A DNA stretch of 64,000 nucleotides, from NCBI RefSeq assembly GCF_901709675.1, contig NC_051100.1:8218786-8282785 (forward strand). Direction: 5' to 3'. The notes below the pieces were generated by a model. It saw only the letters and a program-made list of their open reading frames with translations. It made no database searches and had not been told where the DNA came from. The translations under genes and the position numbers were made by a program. The DNA comes from Syngnathus acus (lineage: Eukaryota; Chordata; Actinopteri; Syngnathiformes; Syngnathidae). This document shows, one piece after another, positions 48,201-59,556 of this stretch (the stretch's first letter is position 1; every line of letters starts with the position of its first letter).

Positions 48201-51200
48201 TAATTACATTTTTTTCTATTTTATTTCCTTTTATTTGTCAATAATATCGGATCAGGTTTTGAAAGCAAGGCAGAGATGCAGTGCGAAAAGTAGGACATAT
48301 ATACCCGTCAGCATTGCAGATGAAAACTGGTGATATCCTAATGCTAATGTAAGTTTTAATAACAGCCATGATGGATGTCCCCTGACAAATCCCAAAATGA
48401 ATGTTTTACACAGTTGTATTTTTTGGTGCCTGTTTTCTCACACCCAGAGGGAGACCAGATTTGGAAGACTTTCCAAAACCATAACATTTTTGTAAACCTC
48501 TGTACAAAGTCTTTGTTGCCTCAAGCTGCAACAGCTGAATAAATTGCTGCTCACAAAAGATGCTCAAAGCGATGAGCAGTCAGGCAGGAGCTGTTTGAAC
48601 AATACTCAACTTTTGACGATTTAAAGTTGGTCACAATCTAGGTCAGGACATATAGATTACATATTAGTACTTTACAAGGACCAAATTATAGTCCTAATTA
48701 AGTCGAGTGGGCAGAAAAGCTAGATGCATACCCCTCAAGCTCCTGATAATGGTGGGAAAAAGGAATTCGGAATGCATTATTGGACTGAAAGTGCTTCTTC
48801 AGCTGCATTGATTCCGATGCCAGGGGTTTGCTTTATGTGAGCTGCAACCGAGTTGGATCACCTTAAGATAAAGGACCCAGTCTAAGGAATAGCAAGTGTG
48901 TGAGATGTCTATGTATAGGCCAGGATTGGCGTATGTCTTTGAAAATCCTTCAGCTTGGAGGGGCATTGATGAAAGAGCGAATGAAGAAGTGCGGAGGGGG
49001 GGGGGCATTGGTCCGTCCGTGCATTATGGCACTGTAGCTCGGAAAAGGGCTGAGAGTTGCGTGACTCGCAATGCAATTATCACGGACATGAGCAGCAAGT
49101 GCCATCTGCTATTAGTGATCAAAAAGGGTCATATCGTGCCTGTAAAATAAACACCTGCTCCCACGCACGTCTATATGCAGGCATATTGTGTATACTGTGT
49201 AAACACATTATTCAAGCAAAGAGGATCTCACAATGCAGCGGCGGTTTCAGGCGTGGAAGCCTGTTTTGCTGTTTAATAATGCAGCTGGTTCTCACGTTGC
49301 CGGTCCCAGGAAGACGCGGAGAAGTCTTGTGAGGTGGGCGACTGGCCGTGATGTTTATGATTCCTGCTCAAATGGTATAAAATGAATGTACAGCTAGGGT
49401 TTTATCCTGTGGATTATGCAAAGCTTGAGTAGACATTAATTAATCAAAGCATACTCAGGGTCCGAAAGCCAATTTACCAAATTAAGATGGAACTAATCTA
49501 TTCGTTTATTGCGTGCAGTAACAGCTGTGGCTGTTTTGACGTTCGAATTCGCCAAATCGCAGTCAACTCTGCAGTGCAGTAGAGAAATCAGGTTGTCACC
49601 ATCTTAAATCCATGCTTTGTAACAGTTTGTGCAACGTGTGAGCGGAGATGGTGTAATATGGTGGTGCTGAAAAACGGGACCGGGGATTTCATTGTCTTTC
49701 AACGACGCAGCTTTTTCTCTATTGCATAAATTCGACTGTGTTAACGTTCACACACAATTCCGTTTTGGTCTCTTGCAAGTGCAGAGTGGTTGTCTTATCT
49801 TTGGGTAGCAGATTTATCTAGTTTAGTTTCTGTTTTTTGTTCCGTTCTAACCCTACGGCATTCATGTCTAGCCTGCAAGGTCCCTTGAGCGGAAGTAAAT
49901 GATTGTTCTCATTGTACTCATCAGATCTCAAACAATGGAACTGAAAAACATTGGCTTCTGAACTGAATCAATCTTTAACGCTAAATGCAATACCGGTTTC
50001 TTATTTTAGATTTGGAATTGAGACATTTTTTAACTTTTAAATGTGCATTTTGTTTTTATGTTTTTGACTTTATTCTGAATTGGTATAAATTCACCGGATT
50101 ATGGAAATGATCTGCCAATATATACAATACAGGATAAATTCATATTTTCATGTTTATTTAAAATTCTTGTGCAGTCTTCTTAACGTGCATAAGTTGACAA
50201 GCAGCACTTTTGTAATCTTTCGTTTGGGTAAACTAACTGAAGCCATTGTATGAAAAGATGGGATATTCTCCAGAATTCGGGTTTGAAATCTTGAATAAAA
50301 ATACATACAGCTACAACTGTGGTTCATCCTATTATTGCAAAAAGGCCTGTGTTTATTTCTTGCATTCATTTAGTTAACATTTGCTTATTTCTTAGACATA
50401 GTGAATTATGTACTAATGCAAGTGTACTGAAAATAGATTTTAAAGTATAAGACTCAGCAGTCCCTTAATGTAATATGGAAGAGCAATAAATCTGGAAACA
50501 ACCAGAGGAAAGCAACACACACTCTGCATTGCCTCACTGGATTAATGAATGGGAGTCTCGTTTTCTTTCATTCCTTCTCACGAGTGATGAGAGTCATGAG
50601 ACCGTAGATACACTGCCTTTCTAATTTAATAGCTCATAAACCCCGTTTGGCTTTTTCTTAACTTACAATTCACACAGAATTTGTTCTCAAAATTGTGAAG
50701 TGTGTGTGTCGGCTAATTTTAGGCGATGTACTGTGTACTCCGCATTTATATCTTTACGGTGTGACCTCTCGGTTAACTCTACCTTGACCGTGGTTCTAGC
50801 ACTTTCGATGATGCTAACACGATAGAGTACCTAATGACTCGGCTGCTGGGAAATTGACCCCATATCCATTTGATTAATTGTAAATCTGTCCTTGTCTTTG
50901 GACTCTAACCAGCAAAGTGTAGTGTCCGATAAATAGGATTAATATTAAAGCAATTTCCATTTCCAGCGATGGCAAGAATAAGCACTGCTTGCTTCACTAG
51001 CGTCCCGTCGATAGATAATAACATGGGCTCTTGTATATTCTGTATGAAATATTTCAACAATCACTTTGGGAAATCGGCCATGTTATCCAGGATGTTGCCG
51101 CCCAGAAAAGCGTATTAGCACATAGATGGATACAGCCATTGTGCAGATAAATGACAGAGTGCTGCAAATCCCCGCAAGGGCATCATGAAATGGGAATTAT

Positions 51201-54200
51201 GTCAGCGACATGATTCTTCAACACGGTTTTTGTTCTGATGCGTTCTGAGGGAAACTGCTTTGTCGGTTTGTGTTCAGTTCAGCTGTCAAGATTTAAGTTA
51301 GGGTTGTTTTTAGTGGAGATTGTGAATTATTTTGTCTGAAATGCCCAAAAAAAAATAATGCCAAGCATCATTTAGATTTGTCTCTATGTGCCACACATAC
51401 AAGCTCCAATAACTGAATGTTTGAACAACTTCACTGTAAACCAAGACCTCAAATTTTGCATCAATCACAACCGTCCGGAAGTACAGTAAAATGCAGTGTA
51501 AGGTAAAGCGCAGTGCAGATGAGAGAAAAGAGATGTTGAGACCAGCTTATCAGGATTCAGTGAGAGCTAGACAGCGAGAGGAGGGCTACGGCGAGGGGCA
51601 ACCCCCTGATTCAAGACGAGGAATTCCTCTACTGCAGTGATCAGCAACCGCCGCCTTCCCTCTCCCCTCCTCCCTACTTGCTGCTGCTCCCCCTCACCCT
51701 ACCCCTCCAACCTATACCATACTCAATGAAAGGGAGTCACGTTTGAGACACGGTGTGTGTGTGTGCTGCAGGGCACAGTGTATGCATGCAGCAGCACACT
51801 GGTGACTCTTACTCCGGCCATCATTCATCTCGATGACTCCCCCTCCTGCCACTCCATTTATCCTTACATTCCCCTCATCCTCCGTCCCTCCCTTTCATAT
51901 CATCTGTCCGTCCTCCTGTTTGCGCTCAGTGTCTGTCTTTGTCCCACTCTTTTATTTGCATGACATTGATTCCAAGGTTGTTTTGCTATTGACTGCAGCT
52001 ACGCGCTTAAATATTTCACGCAGTATCTCAGCGCCGGCTGCGTGCCGAGAAGCGCGAGGGGCAATGCGAGGCGGGCGAGAAGATGTAAAGTGGTGTGGCG
52101 CTGGTGGGTTTGCTTTGCTCAGACGTTCTGCCACTGCTGCTGTCAAGCAGGCTGGTGAACAGACGGGTGGACAAACACACACACACCACCTGCAAATAGA
52201 TGCAGATACATCACCACAGATGGGCGCACACACGTCACATTCACAATCATTTGCCTATGTTCATGATTCCACTCGGCTGCAATCTTTCATGGGAGCTTAA
52301 AGTCAGCAAATGAGCACTGGAGCAATTCAAGACAGTCTCGAATGCCTCTCTCAGCTTGTCATCTGATCAGCAGCCTAATCACTGTTTGAGCTCCCATGAT
52401 ACCATGGGACAGCAATCACTGCAGGACACACATTTCTTTGTGTGTGTGTGTGCTTGTTTGTGTATAGCCTTCACATAAAATATCCTTGTGCCAACCACCA
52501 GAGACGCTTTTTGGTGATTTTGAATACTAATATGATGTGGAATGTTGCAGAATTCATACAGTAGCATTTACAGCCATTGTCACCATAACATACCTGATAG
52601 CTGTAATTATTAGATAAAGGTATTTTAAGAACCTTGTTTGCCTTATGAGATGATGCCACCAAATATTAGTTGTTGTAGAGACCCACCTCTTCATGTGGAG
52701 TTTTTTCCTGATCGGAACAGGGACAATGTGGAAATTGCTGCTCATGAGTGGAAATGGCTGTTTGTATTTGCCGTGTGGTTGACTGGCAACCAGTTCAGGC
52801 TGTCTCCCTGTTTCTCTCACACTGTCAGCTGGGATGGGCTCCAGCTCCCCCGTGACCCTGAATGAGTGATAGAAAATAGATAGAGTCTAGCTTTGACATA
52901 CCCGTCGTCTTTGTTCATCTAATCAACTCAGCGCTGTCAGTGCCTTTACTCTTTGCAGTTGGATTTGCGTCTCTGGATTAAACAAGGGTGGGAAGGATGT
53001 GATTGGCAATCAGACACCCTGATAAAAAGCAGAGACATTTAATCACCAACAGCTCTGCCTTGCCTTAGTCTGGGGAAGGCAGGTTATCCCATCTCTGGGG
53101 ATTCTGACAAGAAAAACAACCATCAAATTCATGTCCTGGTTCACAAATGTGTCCATTTATACCTGTACTATGATGCTTTCTTAGACGCCTGGATCCCAGA
53201 ACTGTCAGTGGACAGTTATAAATAGAAACTTGCATCATTGTTGTTTTGCTCAGTAAGATTCAAGAAGTAGTACACTATAGTTGCAGTGGATACTGTGTGC
53301 AATAGTCATAGCTGGTTCTCAAAATACTCAAAAGATATTATGTGAACGTCATACACATATATTGCATATGTACGGCAATATGAAAAATTGCTTAGTTCCG
53401 TCTCTTCATTGTGGCTTCAGGAGCACACTTAGCTGTTGTTATGATTGTAGCATAACAGTAGCTCATCCGAATAATTTGAAACATCGGAAAAGTTTACTGC
53501 CTTTGTTGTTCTTTGCTGTATTTCCACTGCCTCATTACACCTTGCTCCACTGTGCATGCATGGAAGCGTATGTGACAGCTAATTTAATGCCTTAAAAGGC
53601 GTCATTGCTGCTTCTCGAAAAGGGCTCGAGTTGTGTGATTGGAAATGTGCTGTGCAAATAGACTCCTACTTTTGCAGCATTAAAAAAGGGTTTCCCCAAG
53701 CTGTGCTCAGCTGCACTCGCCTCCTCCCCTCAGTGTCTGACACAACTGAGGCACACATTGAGGCTGCCGTCTTCTTTGTCACCCACTGCAGTGTTTTTCT
53801 GCCAATGGTGCTCTAGATATTGTTTAATTGATATCGAATGTGAGGCAATGGATTTGAAAAAAAAAATCAATGAATTCAACAATGTAATTTGTGGGGTGTG
53901 GCTAGGGTTATAACATTATGGAAATTAAGAAAGTATGTGAACTATTGATCTTGAATAAAAAAGCTAAATATTACTTAAAAGAAACACACACACACGACAT
54001 CAAACAATTTCAGGCCATGTACCTTTTGCATTGAGCAGTTTTAAAATATTGCCAAAGAATTGAATTTTCCTTTTTTTTTTTAAATGTTCAATTGAAGTAA
54101 TTTAGTATTATTAAATTAATTACGCACATGCATTTATAAAATCTATATGCAACTTTTCCTCATTATGGTCATGGGCAAATTAGGGCTATTCTCAGCTGAC

Positions 54201-57200
54201 AGTGGGCAAGAGATCATGGGGCACAGTCAAAAATTGTATTAGCATATAGTATGTCTTGTTACCAAACAAAATGTACATATGTGTTTATTTATCTAAACCC
54301 AAATGAACCGTAATTTCCTATAGTAACTTGGCCATCTGCTCTCATTACAGCCCTAGTGCGCACCATACATGCAGGCCGAGACAGCTCATTGAAGTGGGTC
54401 TGTTGCTTTGAGTTATTTTTGTCTCAGCGGCATAGCAAACGAAATCCTTTCACTACCCCAAACGCCCCACCCCCACACGTTTATACTTTTTGCAATAAAC
54501 AAAACATACATTTTAGAATTTATTTGGGGCATCTCAGCCAGGAATAAATACAACACCATAACTCAGAAAAATGTGTGACAGATTTTATTGGTGTTAGTAT
54601 TATTGTGTAAATTTGGTTTTTGCTGCACAATCGGTAGGTTTTACTCAAATGCTTTTTTTGTCAGTTGAAAATGGCTTAGGGTGAAAATGCTAATGTGATC
54701 CAGGAACAAATGTTTTCTGCAAAATTCCCTGCTTCAGTTTGGATCAACAACCAAATATTATCATTCATATCATATCTTTATAATGTAAATGTGTATATTC
54801 TCCTTAATATGAAGGCCTTTTTTTTCCCCCTCCTTGTCTGCAGATTTGGAGGGGCTCCCCTTCATGGCACGGCCAGAGAATGTTGTGTACCCCGGCTTCT
54901 ACAGAGGGTAAGTTCTCCCCCTCCCCTCCCTTCTCCTTTCGTCACAGATGCTGTTTATTCCCAAACATATGATCAAAAACCCTGAGGTGTAGCAAAAGCT
55001 TCCTTTTTTGCTGGAGGAAAGCCCTGACTTTCCCTCGAATCTTGTCTGTAACAAAATTGTGCATTGATTCCCACAGTGGAGCGTCATGTAGCCGTCATTG
55101 TAGGATCTCTTAGGGTAGAGAGTGATTGGCAGGAGGAATGAAAAGTTAGAGGGTGACAATTTGCTGATTTTATCTTAAAGTCGGCTGTAATAGCTGTGGG
55201 ATTGTGAGATGTGAGATACCCTAAGCGATGATGGCTGCACAGGGCAAGATAAAGGCAGCAGGAGGAGGTGGAGAGAAGCGCAGTGGTGGGTGGGGAAATT
55301 AATGCGCGCACCTTTGTGTATTTGGTGACGATCCAAAGTAGCTGGACCCGGCCGGTGCCGCCATTGCCAAATGATGATGTGCTGATTCACTGCAGTGGTT
55401 TTGAGGAGGAGGGAGTTTACCGTGGCGGCAGCAGTACTGCAGCTTGGATTACGTCCATTGTGGAATTGAATTGGATTTATTGCCCTCTGTCATTAAGACC
55501 CACTCATGTGTCAAGTTGATTTTTTTCCTCTTGAAAAAGAGTTTTGAATCAATTGCATGTTCTTTAGGTTGCACAATTGTCAGTCTAATCACGCAGGCAT
55601 AATGTAGAGGTCTTTAAGGCTATCCAAGGGAATACAAAATATCAATAGTTGGCATCAGTAAATTGACATAACTGCTCTAAGAGGGAAAGGTCAGCGATAT
55701 TACAATGTATTGATCGTCCAGGCTTGGCAGGGCTTACTTTGATGAAACTGTCCTTTTGCGTGCATTGCTAGATGCTTATTTTATACGTTTTTTAGATACT
55801 TTTCTGATAAAGCTCTTACATTTATCAGACATCTCCAGCCTACCAGGAATCAAATTTGTGCTAAGCCGCTTGTGTGGTGGCACTTAGAAAAGAAAAAAAA
55901 AAAAGTTTGCCTTTCAGCCTTTGCTGAATTTTGGCTCCACATGAAATTGATCAACTTTTGTTTCTTTCCAGTAGATCTGAGTGACCATTTTACATTTTTA
56001 TGATTTCAAGTGGCTTTGTCTGTTTTAAGAACATGTGTATATATAAGAAGAAGAAAATCCATTACTCTCCCGCTGTGACTTTCCCACCCTCTGTTTTCTC
56101 TCCAGCTAATCTCTCTCAATGGACCGTCTTGATCACAAATGGTATTAATCTTTGTCTTTGTGCCTCAACCGCCACCCAGAGGTGACAGTGGTGTACCAGA
56201 ACGGGCTGCCAGTCATCTCGGTTAGTTTGCCGTCCAGGCGAGAACGCTGTCAGTTCACCCTCAAGCCGCTGAGTGATTGCGTGGGAGTTTTCCTGCAACA
56301 ACTCCAAGCAGAGGACAGAGGCATCGATCGGGTAGCCATCTACTCCACGGGTACGCTCTCTCTCTCTCTCTCTCTTTTACACGCATTCACACACATTCTA
56401 TCCATCTCCTCTAGTAGATTACGCATGTGCTTGCCCTTTCATACTTTCAAGTGTATTTTGATGCCGTTAAGTGTTCCTGCTGCTGCAGCTTGGCAACAGA
56501 ATTTAATCCTTTCACATGTGCTGTGAAGTAAATTTGCCCCGCTTCGATGCTTCATTATACTAGAACAATTGGCGCTCTGAATCTTCTCTCAGCGTGGAAG
56601 TGCTTCCGCTCTCCCTCTCGTGATAATCAGAGCGAAACGAGCCCCATGGTCAAGAGAGCTCGGGGGTGTATGGAGTGGTTAACCGGCAACTCTTATTGCT
56701 CCCCTTTTGCGCTATATTTCTATCTTTTTTACTTTCTCCAGATGGAGCCAGAGTCGCCTCCTCTACAGGCATTGACATCTTGTTACTGGATGATTTCAAG
56801 CTCGTCATTAACGACACCACCCACCTTGTCCGGCCACCGAGGAGAGGTGCGGATGTTCACGTCACGATGATAGGAATAAGGCAAAGAAGAAAACCATTAA
56901 TCGTGATTCATTTGTCTCCCCATCAGAGTTGCTGCCCCACGAGGAGACAGAAAGGCTGAATGACGTCAAGTTGTTGGTGCAGCAGCTCTATACCACCCTG
57001 CGCATTGAAGAGCACCAACTCAGCAAAGAGCGTGAGCTGATTGGACGACTCGAGGAGCTCAACTCTCAGCTGCGCCCCCTTGAGAAGGTCTGCAGCTGCG
57101 TGTTGAGCATAGAGTCTGAAAAAAATTCAACATATCATAGCACTAATATATGCATTGGGTACCTGATTAATGAAGGACCTTTCTATTCATTGCTATGCCA

Positions 57201-59556
57201 ATCAGGCTCTCTGGTAAAGGTGAATAATCACTTAATATCTGCTAAATTTATCCCAAGATTATTTGTCGTTCAAATTTATATGTATTTTAGGGGTTAGCAG
57301 GATTAAATATTTATCACTATTCATGAGATTGTTTCTTAATGTTGACCTGTTTGGCACATTGTTCATGAGTTGCTCCTCCCACTTTTTTTCCACATGTAGG
57401 TGAAGCAGGAGCTGAGTAGAAAGGCAGAGCGACGCACTACTTGGGTGCTGTGGGGCGGCATGGCGTACATGGCCACCCAGTTCGGCATCCTGGCCAGGCT
57501 GACATGGTGGGAGTACTCCTGGGATATCATGGAGCCTGTCACCTATTTCATCACATACGGCACAGCCATGGCCATGTATGCATATTTTGTACTCACGCGT
57601 CAGGTAAGAAAATTGACACTGCTGCCAATCCACATAGATTGAAGTGAATATCCCGGTTTTGAAACAGAATGCTGATTGTGTTTCATCCAGACGACAGAAG
57701 GGGGTCATGAATGTTTTGATGATTATGGAAATGATTTGACTCATCTCTGGCCTTTGCCATTACCAGTTCTCACCCCAATTTCATATATATTCTAGACTGT
57801 CTCTCAGCATTATCAGAGAGAATATCATTTGGCATGAAATCCTGGAGTACAGTTGTCACCCTGCCCTCGAGAACCCTTCGCGCTTTTTACACAACCATTA
57901 CTGCCGTTTCACCTTGCTGCCCCATTAGCTTTGCTTAGTAACAGTTGCAATAGTAACCGTTGTTGCACTCATGTCGACAGAACAGGGACTGCTAGCGACA
58001 GGAACACAAATGTTCCTGGCACCACCATTATAGAATTTAAGACACAGAAGTTATTGCTATACAATTGCTATTATAACGTTGTATATGGTATTATAAAGTA
58101 CAAAAAAAAAATTTTTTTTGACAGGCATTGAGTTGAGTATTTTCATGTCACATTAACTGATTTGAAAGGTTGCTAACTTCATACAAGCGCAGTATAGGTG
58201 CTTATTTTATTTTGACATAGGCAAAAGCTTTTCATGATAAATCTATAACATGATTCATTTAGGTTACTGTTGCTGCCCCGCCACTGCCTTTCTGCCACTT
58301 GGTGAATGAAAATATTAACACTACAAAAGAATCACGTATAGCAGATTTGGCAATCGTTTAAAAAAAAAAAACTGTGATATTTTTTCTCTCATTTTTTTCA
58401 CTGTAACAAAACTAAATTCCACTGTACTGTAGAGAATATATGGAGAGAAACTTTAACACAAAATATTCAAGGACGCAAATTGTTTGGACATGATAGAAAT
58501 TGAAATAGTTTGTGCCAGGGCCTCACTGCCACAATATCTTTGTTAACTGCACAGGCACCCAAGAAACATTTTAGCCTTGGCTGGCAACCGCTTATCCTCA
58601 CAAGGGTCACGAGTGTCCTGGAAGCTATACCAGCTGTCTTTGGTCGATTACACACTGAGTAACTATTGTACTAGTGTAAAAATAACATCCATCCATTAGT
58701 AAAACAATCTAAACGTTAGCAACTGATTATAAAATCCCAATTCTTTTCTTTTCATTCTTTGTCACAGTGGACAAAATGTTCTTTCCGCTGATTAAATGAA
58801 ATCTGACATTAATATGAGGGAGAATAGGCTCAGTTATAACTGCTGGCACTTTCCTCCAAAATGTGAACCCATTGATTCTCCCCGGTTAAATTGAGGACAA
58901 ATCTAAAAAACAGCATTTGCAGTATTACAGGAAAATCTCCAGAGCGACTTTGTAACGTCCTGCCCTAATTTTGTATGTTTTGGAAGGCTGACAATGTAAG
59001 TGTTGCCCTTTTCTCAGCATTCGTAATTCACCTCTAGCCAAGCTCTTTCAATAACCCTAATCTGATCTGTCAGGCAGTGCATCACAAAAAAATGTTTAGG
59101 AAATGCGGTTTCTTTGTCACTTGCAGGAGTACGTGTACCCCGACGCCAGAGACAGACAGTATCTGCTCTTCCTCCACAAGGGGGTGAAAAGGACACGCTT
59201 TGACGTAGAGAAGTATAACAAGCTCAAAGAGGATATCTCGGAGGTACAATTGGTTCTCAAAACGTTTTTGTGCTTGCACTTGCAATACAGAACGGTGGAT
59301 ATAAAGTCTACACACCCCTGCTCAAGATAAACAGACCAAGATAAATGATCTCAAAATGTTTAATTAATGTAAACAAGTTTAGATTTTTTTGGGGCACAAC
59401 AGGGGTGTGTAGACTTTTTTCATACACTATAGATGTGCTTTGCTTATTTTCCCTCACTGATTACCTGACCTCCAGGTGGAGTTGGATCTGAAACGTCTTA
59501 GGGACCCACTACAGCTCCAGCTCCCAGTTCAACAGCTCAATGTTGGTAAAGATTGA
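27084..59556 (+). CDS. mcu: MCU, pore-forming subunit of the mitochondrial Ca2+ uniporter
   Basis: Spliced CDS joins 27084-27200, 42266-42376, 54844-54907, 56180-56350, 56742-56846, 56927-57087, 57400-57603, 59127-59243 and 59476-59556; all junctions keep frame and give 376 residues (human 351). MCU forms the tetrameric selective Ca2+ channel of the inner mitochondrial membrane. Visible parts: basic presequence, N-terminal beta-grasp-like domain beginning [14 protein letters not shown] (about 99-112), coiled coil (about 200-255), TM1 (about 258-278), the pore signature WDIME (284-288) whose Asp and Glu form the selectivity filter, TM2 (about 292-308) and the C-terminal coiled coil. Ser116 and Cys121 of PSRRERC correspond to human Ser92 and Cys97; Ser283 corresponds to human Ser259, linked to Ru360 sensitivity. 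The N-terminal 97 residues diverge from human and are longer. MICU1, its regulator, is the next gene, divergent. Confidence 0.96.
30684..30760 (+). repeat. Repeat terminus, GGGCTGGGGGATAT type
   Basis: GGGCTGGGGGATATGGCC matches, inverted, the GATATATCACCCAGCCC at 33047-33064. This is a common fish transposon end; whether both belong to one insertion is unclear. Confidence 0.4.
30776..30943. mobile_element. MITE, 168 bp, terminal inverted repeats, TA target site
   Basis: Begins CCGTATTTTCCGCAG TATAAGGCGCACC and ends with its inverted complement (GGTGCGCCTTATAGTGC then GGAAAATACGG), about 28 bp of inverted repeat. Flanked by TA on each side, as in Tc1/mariner-type insertions. It has no coding capacity. 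It is the same family as 14417-14697. Confidence 0.85.
33030..33066 (-). repeat. Repeat terminus, inverted GGGCTGGG type
   Basis: GATATATCACCCAGCCC is the inverted counterpart of the sequence at 30684. Confidence 0.4.
33876..34035 (+). repeat. Fragment of fish interspersed repeat
   Basis: Starts TAGGGTGGCACGATGGTGCG and contains 'gggctccatctcaccccgcc', both stock phrases of the same teleost repeat group as at 111-370; strongly diverged. Confidence 0.55.
39115..39240 (+). repeat. Fragment of fish interspersed repeat, 3' part
   Basis: Contains 'accagttcagggtgtcccct', 'gataggctctggtacgcccg' and 'aatgagcgatacagtagat', the usual order of the repeat's 3' section. Confidence 0.65.
42263..42376 (+). 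CDS. mcu: MCU exon 2 (presequence continuation, NAGNAG acceptor)
   Basis: Acceptor TTTTTAGCAG offers two AGs three bases apart: start at 42263 adds a Gln, start at 42266 gives [20 protein letters not shown] and [17 protein letters not shown]. Donor CAG|GTTAGT. Phase 0 at both ends. Arg-rich, consistent with a mitochondrial presequence; little resemblance to human. Confidence 0.75.
42536..42861. mobile_element. Non-autonomous hAT-like element with 8-bp target duplication
   Basis: Ends CACAGGTGTCAAAC and GTTTGACACCCCTG form a 14-bp inverted repeat with two mismatches. TTTTAGAG occurs directly on both sides (42528-42535 and 42862-42869), the 8-bp target-site duplication typical of hAT transposons. 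326 bp, with no transposase. Confidence 0.88.
45672..45790 (+). repeat. Fish interspersed repeat (CAAGTCAAGTTTATTTGTATAG type)
   Basis: Contains AAGTCAAGTTTATTTGTATA, then 'cacaagcagtctcaaagggc' and 'catcccctgatcttaagctc', a widespread teleost repeat. Confidence 0.75.
52770..52885 (+). repeat. Fragment of fish interspersed repeat, 3' part
   Basis: 'ggcaaccagttcaggctgtc', 'gctgggatgggctccagctc' and 'gtgaccctgaatgag...gatagaaaatag' are its usual 3' phrases. Confidence 0.75.
54844..54907 (+). CDS. mcu: MCU exon 3 (64 nt)
   Basis: Acceptor TGTCTGCAG, donor AG|GTAAGT after GAG G. Encodes [20 protein letters not shown] then E, loosely parallel to human RIASWQNLGAVYCSTVVPSD. Ends in phase 1. Confidence 0.85.
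54908..56179 (+). other. mcu: MCU intron 3
   Basis: 1.3 kb, no element recognised. Confidence 0.6.
56180..56350 (+). CDS. mcu: MCU exon 4 (N-terminal matrix domain)
   Basis: Acceptor CCACCCAG, donor GTACGC. Encodes [20 protein letters not shown], then [20 protein letters not shown] and [17 protein letters not shown]; close to human throughout. Confidence 0.95.
56351..56741 (+). other. mcu: MCU intron 4, with (CT)n next to the donor
   Basis: 391 nt. A (CT)n microsatellite at 56355-56375 begins four bases after the exon. Nothing else is recognised. Confidence 0.65.
56742..56846 (+). CDS. mcu: MCU exon 5
   Basis: Acceptor TTTCTCCAG, donor GTGCGG. Encodes [20 protein letters not shown] then [15 protein letters not shown], matching human DGVRVAASTGIDLLLLDDFK. 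The next intron (56847-56926) is 80 nt. Confidence 0.95.
56927..57087 (+). CDS. mcu: MCU exon 6 (coiled coil)
   Basis: Acceptor CCCATCAG. Encodes [40 protein letters not shown] and [14 protein letters not shown]. The donor AAG|GTCTGC is weak at +3, +4 and +6 but keeps the +5 G; frame and homology (human EK|VRIEIS) require it. Confidence 0.92.
57088..57399 (+). other. mcu: MCU intron 6
   Basis: 312 nt. The reading frame from exon 6 stays open for 69 codons into it (to a stop ending at 57297). Confidence 0.65.
57400..57603 (+). CDS. mcu: MCU exon 7 (both membrane helices and DIME pore motif)
   Basis: Acceptor CACATGTAG, donor CAG|GTAAGA. Encodes [17 protein letters not shown]1 ([20 protein letters not shown]), [15 protein letters not shown] and TM2 ([16 protein letters not shown]). 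This one exon carries the entire pore. Confidence 0.97.
57604..59126 (+). other. mcu: MCU intron 7
   Basis: 1.5 kb, with a diverged fish-repeat fragment at about 58560-58690 ('accgcttatcctcacaaggg' ... 'ccatccatt'). Nothing else is recognised. Confidence 0.6.
58560..58690 (+). repeat. Fragment of fish interspersed repeat
   Basis: 'accgcttatcctcacaaggg' followed by 'agctataccagctgtctttgg' resembles the 5' portion of the repeat at 111-370. Confidence 0.5.
59127..59243 (+). CDS. mcu: MCU exon 8
   Basis: Acceptor CACTTGCAG, donor GAG|GTACAA. Encodes [20 protein letters not shown] then [19 protein letters not shown]; matches human [20 protein letters not shown]. Confidence 0.96.
59286..59431. 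mobile_element. MITE with inverted AAGTCTACACACCCCTG ends
   Basis: AAGTCTACACACCCCTG at 59304-59320 is matched by its inverted complement CAGGGGTGTGTAGACTT at about 59400-59416, with weaker pairing outside and TA at both outer edges. About 146 bp, non-coding, in MCU intron 8. Confidence 0.75.
59476..59556 (+). CDS. mcu: MCU exon 9 (C-terminus and stop)
   Basis: Acceptor GACCTCCAG. Encodes [20 protein letters not shown] then LNVGKD and TGA at 59554-59556; human ends [25 protein letters not shown]. Confidence 0.95.
   Translation: MELDLKRLRDPLQLQLPVQQLNVGKD

Larger units (their letters stand above)
42377..54843 (+). other. mcu: MCU intron 2
   Basis: 12.5 kb. Contains an hAT-like element (42536-42861), repeat fragments near 45672-45790 and 52770-52885, short GT/AC runs and a CpG-dense patch at 52000-52130. 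No additional exon is supported. Confidence 0.7.

Noticed and set aside
51833-52300. 155-codon plus-strand frame in MCU intron 2
   Set aside because: No recognisable domain, crosses the CpG-dense patch and an AC repeat, and has no supporting splice context.
57259-57744. 161-codon minus-strand frame overlapping MCU exon 7
   Set aside because: Antisense shadow of the conserved pore exon.
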